From: Apium graveolens
Lineage: Eukaryota > Streptophyta > Magnoliopsida > Apiales > Apiaceae
NCBI RefSeq assembly: GCF_009905375.1
Contig: NC_133650.1
Coordinates: 295,754,270-295,818,269 of the forward strand
Direction of reading: 5' to 3'
DNA length: 64,000 nt
The notes beneath the pieces are model-generated. The model had not been told where the DNA came from. It saw only the letters and a list, made by a program, of their open reading frames with translations, and searched no databases. The stretch's first letter is position 1. Each line of letters opens with the position of its first letter. Shown piece by piece: positions 57,224 through 64,000 of this stretch. The position numbers and the translations under genes are program-made.

Positions 57224-60200
57224 TCATTTTTTGATCTCTCTGATGTCAGGAGTTGTTCTGAGATAATTCTTCAACAAACATTTCTCAGCATATCTGAGTT
57301 CATCAATCATTCTCCGTTTGACATCTTTAAGCTCTGCAGTATCTTCACCAGTTTGAAATATTGCGGCTCTGAGATCATTAATCTTTGCTTTTCTCAACTC
57401 CTGATCTAGTCTTATGACATAGGCTTTGTCAGACTCTAGATTAAACTCAAGCCCCTTAATACCAAGATATGTTCTGATCTGTGCAGTATTAGGCTTCATA
57501 TCAACAATATCACCATTGTGATTTTTGTACTTTGGAACATATATGCTGTCAGACTTAACAGAATAAAGTCTTTTCTGTCTCTGAATCTGTTCTTTCAAAT
57601 AGTTTGCAGCAGTTCCTGTCAATCTGTCATCCACTTGAAGTAAGAATAATACATGCTCCAGTTCTTCAAAATACTTCAATGGAATGGCATTTTGTCTTAT
57701 ATGATATACCCTACCATCTGTCATGAAATACAACAAGATGTGTTCCTTCAAGTAGGTATGGTAAACCATTTGTACAGATTCCAGTTGATTCAATCTTTCA
57801 GGAGTTGCTCTAATACCTGGTTCACTCAAGGAAGTTGGATCATTGGTAGTGTTGTGTACTCTTCTTTCATCAGCACTTCCCAATCCATTTTTATCTCTTG
57901 CTTCCTTTCCAGTAACTACTCTAGCTTCAAAACGACTTGCAGTAGTCTTCAAAGGTTGAGTTTGTTTTGCTTTAGTGAATCCTGGTAGGAGTGTTTTTGA
58001 TCTTCCTTCTGATATCAAGTTAACTTGAGCTGTGTCAGAGGTTACTTGCTTCTTTTGAATATCAGAACTTTTAATTTCTTGACTCTGAACAACTTGAGCC
58101 ATGTCAGAGGTTGTTTTAAGAACTTTTCTTGAAGTCAGAGCAAGATTATCTTTGTCATCAGTAATTTCTTCATCAACAGGAGGTACATAAACTTTAACAG
58201 ATTCACCAACCTTTTCTTTACCCTTGGATCTTGGATCTATCTTTGGTTGTGATTTAGCAAATGTTGCTTCAGTTTGTGCCTTTTCTTTAATCACAATGCC
58301 TTTAAGTTTTGGAAGTGACTTTTTACCAAAAGCTTCAGATTTAGATGTGGCTTTCTTTGATTTAAGTCTAGCTTCTTCTTCCTTTAAACTTTCCAAGTCC
58401 ATTCCTGGATTTTCTTGAAGAAATAACTGTCTTGACATTTCTTCATCAAGATCTAGAAGTTCATCAGAATTTATTCTTTTACCAGTATCAGAACTTATTC
58501 TCTTCCCAGTATCAGAACTTATCCTGTGACTTGCAATTTCAGCATTTCTTGATGAGAATCTTTTACCTTGACTATGACCTCCACCCATTCCAGAGTTTCC
58601 TTGGTCATCTTTTTCATCATCCTTTCCTTGCAGTGTCTTGTCATCCTTGCATTTGGACTTAATTACTTTCTCCCCCATTTTGTCATCAGCAGGAAGTAGA
58701 AGAGAGATAAGCAATTCCACTAAAGATTGGATTTCAGTCAATTGTGATTGTTGAGAAGCTTGATTTTGCAGAATTTGATCAATCTGTGCTTGTTGACGAT
58801 CTTGAGTCTTCTCAATATTAGCAATCCTGTCAATAGAAGGTTGAAAGAACTTTTTCTTATCAAGTTTCCAAACTTGTTCCTGCTTGATAAAGTTCTCCTG
58901 AATCTTGTGTATTTCTGCATGAGTGGTTGAATGAAGACCTTGTAGATGTTTAGTACTCAATGCAGTGACACGAAGCTGGGTTTTGAAATCATCAGAATTT
59001 AACATTTCATCAGATTTAGTCAAATGCTCAGTAAGATGTAACGCAGATGGAATACATGAAACTGAGTTCCATTCCTTAGTCCACTCCTGACCTGCAGGGG
59101 TTTCACTCCAAGGCACTGGTGGTTCCTCTGTAACAAACTTCTTTACTAGTTCAGACTTAGAAAGAGGAATATGTCCTGAAGGACCTGCTGCATCAGTATC
59201 TGCAGTTGGAGCAGCATCACCAGTATCGCCAGCATGTGCAGCATCTGAACTTATAGAATCAGTATCATCTGATATAATAGCAGTGTGAGTAGCAATGGAG
59301 GGTTCAGCATCCTCTAGTTGCTGAGCTGATGCTAAGTTCTGATCAACAGCCATATCCTGATGCTCACCTAAAGTCTGATCATCAGTGTCTAGATGCAGAG
59401 AAGGTGACTTAGATAATTCCGGAGTTTGAATAGCATCAGGAACAGGTGTTGGCAAAAGATTTGTTGCTGTTGGAGCTTCTAAGAGAATTACTCCAGGCAC
59501 AACTAAGTGTTGATCAGCATTATCAGCACTTGTGCCTTGATTACCAAGAGACACAGAAGGGGAATTAGCCTTGTCAGATACTGTTTCCTGAGATGGAGTG
59601 GATGGAGAAGAAGTAACTGGAGCACATTCTTTTTCTTGTGAGATCAGAGATTCCTGATCCCCTTCCTTAGCTGCTTCCTCCTCATCATCTGAAACTGGCC
59701 TTTGTGCCCTCTGTTTCTTGTATTTCTTGTTTGATTTGGATTCTTTTGGAGTTTCAGGAACAGTCATTCGTCTAAGCCTTTTGAGAAGCTTAGAACCCCC
59801 AATATCAGAATCCTTCTGAGAAGTTGCTTTCTCAGCTTCATTTACCACAGGTTCTGAAGAAAGAATCTGTTCATCAGAATCTGATGCATCTCTCAAAGTA
59901 ATCCTTCTCTTCTTCTGAGGTGTTTGAGAAACAGTCTTTGTTCTCTTTGGCTTAGAAGATGTAGGCTTCACATATGACTTGAGATATGTTCTGAGAGATG
60001 GTTGAGAGGTTTGAGGTGGCTGAGTAGAGGTGGTAGGTGCTGATGAACCAGGTTCTGATGTTTGAACATCAGGATAAAGTGCAGTGTACTTAACAGGATC
60101 ATAGGTGATTAAGGCTTATTTGACAGATAAAGATATTAAGAGGGGTCGTAACACAGCCTTTTTATTATCAGAAGATAATAAATCAGTAAAAGCTCTCTTA

Positions 60201-60892
60201 GCTATTCTGAAAGATGGAATTAGATCACCAAAATTTTGGGGCTGATTACAACAAAAACTATAAATAAGCTGACAAAATCTTGCAAAATATACAGTATTGC
60301 GATCTTCTGTCATCCTATCCCCAATAAAACCTAAGACTGCTCGTGCATAATCAAAATCAGTGTGATTTAGAAGTGCATACCCGATTTGTTGGCTGAATAT
60401 GGGAATTGCATCAAAATTTGAACATTTGTTGGCGAAAGCTTTGGTAATGCAATCAAAGAAGAAACTCCATTCCCTCCTTATGAAAGATCTCTTCAACTGT
60501 CCAAGCTTGGTCAATGTTCCTTCATATCCCAGACTAACCATCATATTTTGAAGAACTGAGTCATCAACAGTAGAATAAACACAGTCCTCAGGTAGTTGTA
60601 ATGCCTGTCTAACTGTAGACAAAGTCACAACATACTCATCTTCCCCTGATGAAAATATTATACTTGGGGACCCTTGAGCACCACCATTGTCATATACTCC
60701 ACTCCTCCAAAACTCCAGTACTTGAACTCCAGAAATGGATGTAGGCTCAGTTAGAGCAAACCCAATATCAGAACTAGTGAGAAAGTCCTGAATGAAATGA
60801 AGTTCAGAGGGTGCCTCTGTAGTGTTTAGTATCGCAGAGAAGTTATTAGGAACAAACTTTGCTCCATCAAAGAGAATGTCCTTGGGTGCCAT
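57224..60892 (-). pseudogene. SIRE-type accessory ORF, copy B3 (single nonsense codon)
   Basis: The ATG at 60892 (MAPKDILFDG) matches B1; an open frame extends upstream to 61114, but the B1 comparison and leader argue for the inner start. About 1222 codons, with one TAA near 60116; 59971-57224 (915 codons) is open. Domains as in B1: N-terminal domain, Ser/Thr/Pro and basic middle (KPKRTKTVSQTPQKKRRI), glutamine-rich coiled-coil-like part (KTQDRQQAQIDQILQNQASQ), SSDTGK repeats, and the C-terminal domain (YFMTDGRVYHIRQNAIPLKY). This is the best-preserved accessory ORF in the window. No membrane span is evident, so an envelope role is not supported by sequence. Confidence 0.85.
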
Positions 60893-61638
60893 TATGTTTG
60901 GAAAGAAATCGGTAACCTGTAATGTGTTTGAGAAAATGCCTCTTAAAAGAAAATCGTCATTAGATGAGAGAGTTGAAAAGTAAAGAGAGAGATAAAATAT
61001 AAAGGTAAATAAAAGATTTGACAATCTTTGCTCTCTTTTACTTATACACAAAAAGTAACCGTTGAGGACACATGGCAGACATGCATTTAAAAGTAGTGGT
61101 AAATACCTTGACAACTGTTATACATAGATAAGGCAAAAAGTAATGGGCACGGTAAATAAGGAATAATTACCACCCACTTGCAGTTTTTCAAGGAAAAACC
61201 GTTCCACTTACCTAGATTCCATTAATCAAGGTGAATCAGTTTTAATTTAAAATTGAAACTGTTCCCACTAATTCAAATATTTTACTCTGCAATATCAATA
61301 TTCTGAAGAAAAAAAAAACTGTGTGTGAGAATGAGTAAAATCAATCAGTTAAGTAAGTACTGATAAAACATTATCAGAACTAAAAGTCAGACATAATTTA
61401 TACGATCATCAGAATATTTATCAGGATTTATCAATGCGTATCAAAATTTCTCAGAGACAAGATCATAAGACAAAAACAAATTCCATTAATATATCAAAAT
61501 AATACATTGATGAAATTGAAATTACATCAGAACTTTTACAATCTTGTCCTAAGCTTCTAAATCTAACATCAACAGCCTTAGTCCTAGCTAAGAAGCCTGA
61601 CAAAGCTGAGGATGAAGAAGAACATGAAGAAGACGAGA
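60893..61638. other. B3 spacer between accessory ORF and small ORF
   Basis: Counterpart of 42732-43472, with a TTTATATTTTATC-type element near 60990-61005 on the minus strand. No ORF of note. Confidence 0.6.
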
Positions 61639-61914
61639 TTAAGTCATCTTCCTCTTCCTATCTTCGACAAACAAGATAGCGAGTCGAATGATTCGCTCTT
61701 GCTGACGGATAGCTTCCCGCCTTTCCTCCTCCAATCGATCAAGATGAAGCTGGTAGTCCATCTCGAAGAACAGAAGTCGGTTCAGCACCGCCTGTGGGAC
61801 AGAGCCCCATATCTCTTCAGGAATGGCAGTTACATGCCACTCCTGCTGCCAGTCGGCGCAGCTTAGCTCCATATGAAAATTTTGGTAATTCAAAAACATG
61901 TTGAATCGGACCAT
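61639..61914 (-). CDS. Small ORF of 91 codons, copy B3
   Basis: Identical in length and almost identical in sequence to 43473-43748 (one Ile/Arg change near the C-terminus). The TATA box GCCTATATAAACAG lies at about 61985-61996 on the minus strand, about 75 bases upstream of the ATG. Product unknown; short, with an acidic-basic helix-prone C-terminal half and no zinc or membrane motif. Confidence 0.5.
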   Translation of the reverse strand: MVRFNMFLNYQNFHMELSCADWQQEWHVTAIPEEIWGSVPQAVLNRLLFFEMDYQLHLDRLEEERREAIRQQERIIRLAILFVEDRKRKMT

Positions 61915-61984
61915 GATATTTTTGAAAAAGAATATGAAGTTAAGATTGTGAGAAAAATTGATGGAAAGGCTAATGTGAGGTGGC

Positions 61985-61996
61985 TGTTTATATAGG
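61985..61996 (-). promoter_or_regulatory. TATA box upstream of the B3 small ORF
   Basis: Same sequence and distance as in B1. Confidence 0.5.
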
Positions 61997-63324
61997 CAAG
62001 AGAATGCCAGGAGATGCGAAGATATTTAATGCTGACAGATAGAGTTAAGTCTACCTCGTCTCCCTAGACTTGAAAAAGAATAACAGTCATTTGAAAAGGA
62101 ATGTGCACATGTAACAAGAGTGAACTGTTCAAGGACGAGTGCCATTAGTCCTAACCATAGACTATTAATCTTCCACTTCAACATATTCTAAATTAATCTG
62201 AGACTGTTACCAAATTTTACTCACAGATAAGTCAAGTAAAGGGTTAGACTGAAAAATCAGAACTTAGACCTATACCAGAACTTAACAGTCATCAGAACAT
62301 AATTTCTTAATTCGAACAAGGAATATCTATCTTAGTAAGTTTTCATACAAGTTCTGAGTTATAGTCTTCAGAACTTAATCATCAGAACATATAACTAGAA
62401 CGTGTCCTCAGAATTTGTGCAAGGTGACACAGTGACTGTTTGTCTAAAAGAACATAGACCACCACAAAAATTTCATCATTCATATGGAGTGATTTGTGTG
62501 TGCATTAAGCTAAATAACTAATAAAGAGTAAAATCTGATTTACTTCAGTACATCTTAAAAATAAGTCATAATTAAAATTTTGCTAAAGAGCTGTCATTAT
62601 CCTGAAACCTACTGATAAATGAGTTCATGCATGAGTCCACCTCAACTGTTTTTGTGCTAATTTTATGCATCTTTTTAAATTCTATTTTACAGTGGCTTCT
62701 CAGTGTAAGTGAGTTACGACTGCTTATCAGAATTTATGCTATTATCAGAGTATTTCTCCAGTAATCATAGAGTGTGAAAAGTCACCAAGAAAATATTTTG
62801 CTTTTCTAATGCATATTTACTTAATACCAGCTATGCACTTGGGTCGTCCCATTCACATTTTTACTCTAGATCTCAAAGGAGTACCTGATATTATTCTTTG
62901 ATTCTTTTTCTGTTTCTTTTGATAAGTGAGGTTTATCAGCACTTAGTACATTCAGCAGTTTTACTAGAATCAGAACTTAAACAGATGAGTAGCATTATTC
63001 TAATTTGGGACTTAGTAATAAGATGAATAAAGTAAACTAAACTAAGCTCAAGTATCAGAATTTGCTTGTGTCATAAGATTTCCACAGAAATAATTACTTC
63101 TTTCATGGGATCATTTGTTTATTGAAGACTAGTAGGTCAGTATCTAGCACAATTATCCTCATAGGATTGAATGATTACTTAAACAGATATATCACTTATT
63201 AGAGTTAAGAGATATATATCAGACAACAGTCAGTACTTAAAAACATTTATCAAGTAAGCACATAATACACAAAGAGATTAATTCTGTAAATACCGATCAT
63301 AAAGTCTGATAACATAGAACAAGT
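61997..63324. other. B3 non-coding spacer after pol, word-rich
   Basis: No ORF. Contains many TCAGAACTTA-type words (for example 62260-62400), collinear with the B1 spacer. Confidence 0.7.
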
Positions 63325-64000
63325 TTAAGCAGATTTAGAGAAAGAACCTGAAATCATTCCAAGTTCATTTACCAATCTTGTAAAGGTAGCTTCACACAGT
63401 GGTTTTGTGAAGATATCTGCTACTTGTTGATCTGTGGGAACAAAATGCAATTCCACTGTACCTTCATCCACATGTTCCCTGATGAAATGGTACCTGATGC
63501 TGATGTGCTTTGTCATAAAGTGTTGAACTGGATTACCTGTCATAGCAATAGCACTTTGATTATCACAGTAAATAGGGATTTTGAAATATGTTAACCCATA
63601 ATCCAGTAACTGATTCTTCATCCAAAGAATCTGTGCACAGCAGCTTCCTGCAGTAATATACTCTGCTTCTGCAGTTGATGTGGAAATTGACTTTTGTTTC
63701 TTGCTATACCAAGAAACCAATCTGCCTCCAAGAAATTGGCAGCTTCCACTTGTGCTTTTCCTGTCAATTTTGCAACCTGCAAAATCTGCATCTGAGTAAC
63801 CTATTAATTTAAAATCTGATTCTCTAGGATACCATAATCCTAGATCAGCTGTTCCTTTAAGATATTAAAGATTCTTTTTACAGCTGTTAAGTGAGGTCCT
63901 CTTGGATCTGCTTGAAATCTTGCACAAAGACAGGTAGCAAACATGATATATGGTCTACTAGCAGTTAGATAGAGAAGTGAGCCAATCATACCTCTGTAAT
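63325..64000 (-). pseudogene. copia B3 RNase H end of pol (runs off window)
   Basis: 63720-63325 is open (VSWYSKKQKSISTSTAEAEY, VADIFTKPLCEATFTRLV). Upstream the frame continues with GYSDADFAGCKIDRKSTSG, but a one-base loss near 63866 (AAGATATTAAAG against AAGATACTTAAAG in B1) breaks it. RT is outside the window. Confidence 0.88.

Larger units (their letters stand above)
56416..64000 (-). mobile_element. SIRE-like Ty1/copia element, family B, copy B3 (right part outside window)
   Basis: 3' LTR 56416-57028, polypurine tract, accessory ORF, small ORF and the RNase H end of pol, all in the same order as B1 and nearly identical to it. Inserted in G2 pol; the left target copy should be CCTCA (56411-56415). 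Its 5' LTR lies to the right of the window. Confidence 0.92.

Noticed and set aside
60893..61114. N-terminal extension of the B3 accessory ORF with a hydrophobic stretch resembling a signal peptide
   Set aside because: It covers the leader and TATA region, and in B1 the corresponding sequence is not open; the aligned start is at 60892. The hydrophobic stretch should not be taken as support for an envelope role.
1..64000. CRISPR arrays, tRNA or rRNA genes, operons
   Set aside because: None seen. tRNA-like sequence occurs only as SINE heads and primer sites; the window is plant nuclear repeat DNA.

Overview
The window looks like intergenic DNA from a large, repeat-rich flowering-plant genome. 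It carries plant-type LTR retrotransposons (Ty1/copia SIRE-like, Ty3/gypsy Tat and Tekay-like), a MITE, a Helitron and tRNA-derived SINEs, and I see no convincing host gene. The copia proteins look to me like those of asterid plants (Apiaceae or Asteraceae), but that is a weak impression; the species cannot be fixed from the sequence alone.

Layout. (1) 1-10074: a minus-strand SIRE-like copia element (family A), missing its left end, with a decayed gag-pol and a very long accessory ORF downstream of pol. It sits inside the 3' LTR of (2) a minus-strand Tat-lineage gypsy element (G1, 10075-33281). G1 has gag, a pol lacking protease and most of RT, two RNase H domains, integrase, and a plus-strand, apparently intron-containing accessory gene with its own TATA promoter (12.2-14.3 kb). 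G1 is split by (3) a Tekay-like gypsy element (T, 14609-28371) with 4.1-kb LTRs, an ATAAT target duplication and a wrecked, rearranged interior. (4) 33282-38243 is the flank of G1, holding a PIF/Harbinger-type MITE, a Helitron with an internal tandem duplication, and two inverted copies of one SINE. (5) 38244-51509 is a SIRE-like copia element of family B (B1, minus strand), whose right LTR runs straight into the 3' interior of another family-B copy (51510-51785). (6) 51955-56415 is a plus-strand Tat element (G2), cut by (7) a third family-B copia unit (B3, minus strand, 56416 to the window end).

How the parts work together. Each autonomous-type element carries the usual gag, protease, integrase, RT and RNase H parts, all now broken by stops, frameshifts or deletions. 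Three lineages also carry extra genes outside gag-pol. These extra genes have TATA boxes of their own, so they look built for expression independent of the LTR transcript. Family A, family B and the non-coding part of G1 each have a private 9-12 base word repeated many times: ATCCGTTGA in A, TAAGTTCTGAT in B, TTCGAYCAGGA in G1. The pairing of a family-private dispersed word with an accessory gene recalls the VANC anti-silencing system of Arabidopsis VANDAL transposons. Here that is a hypothesis, and it is the observation I would follow first.

Limits: identities and counts are by eye; element names follow lineage hallmarks; no database search was possible.
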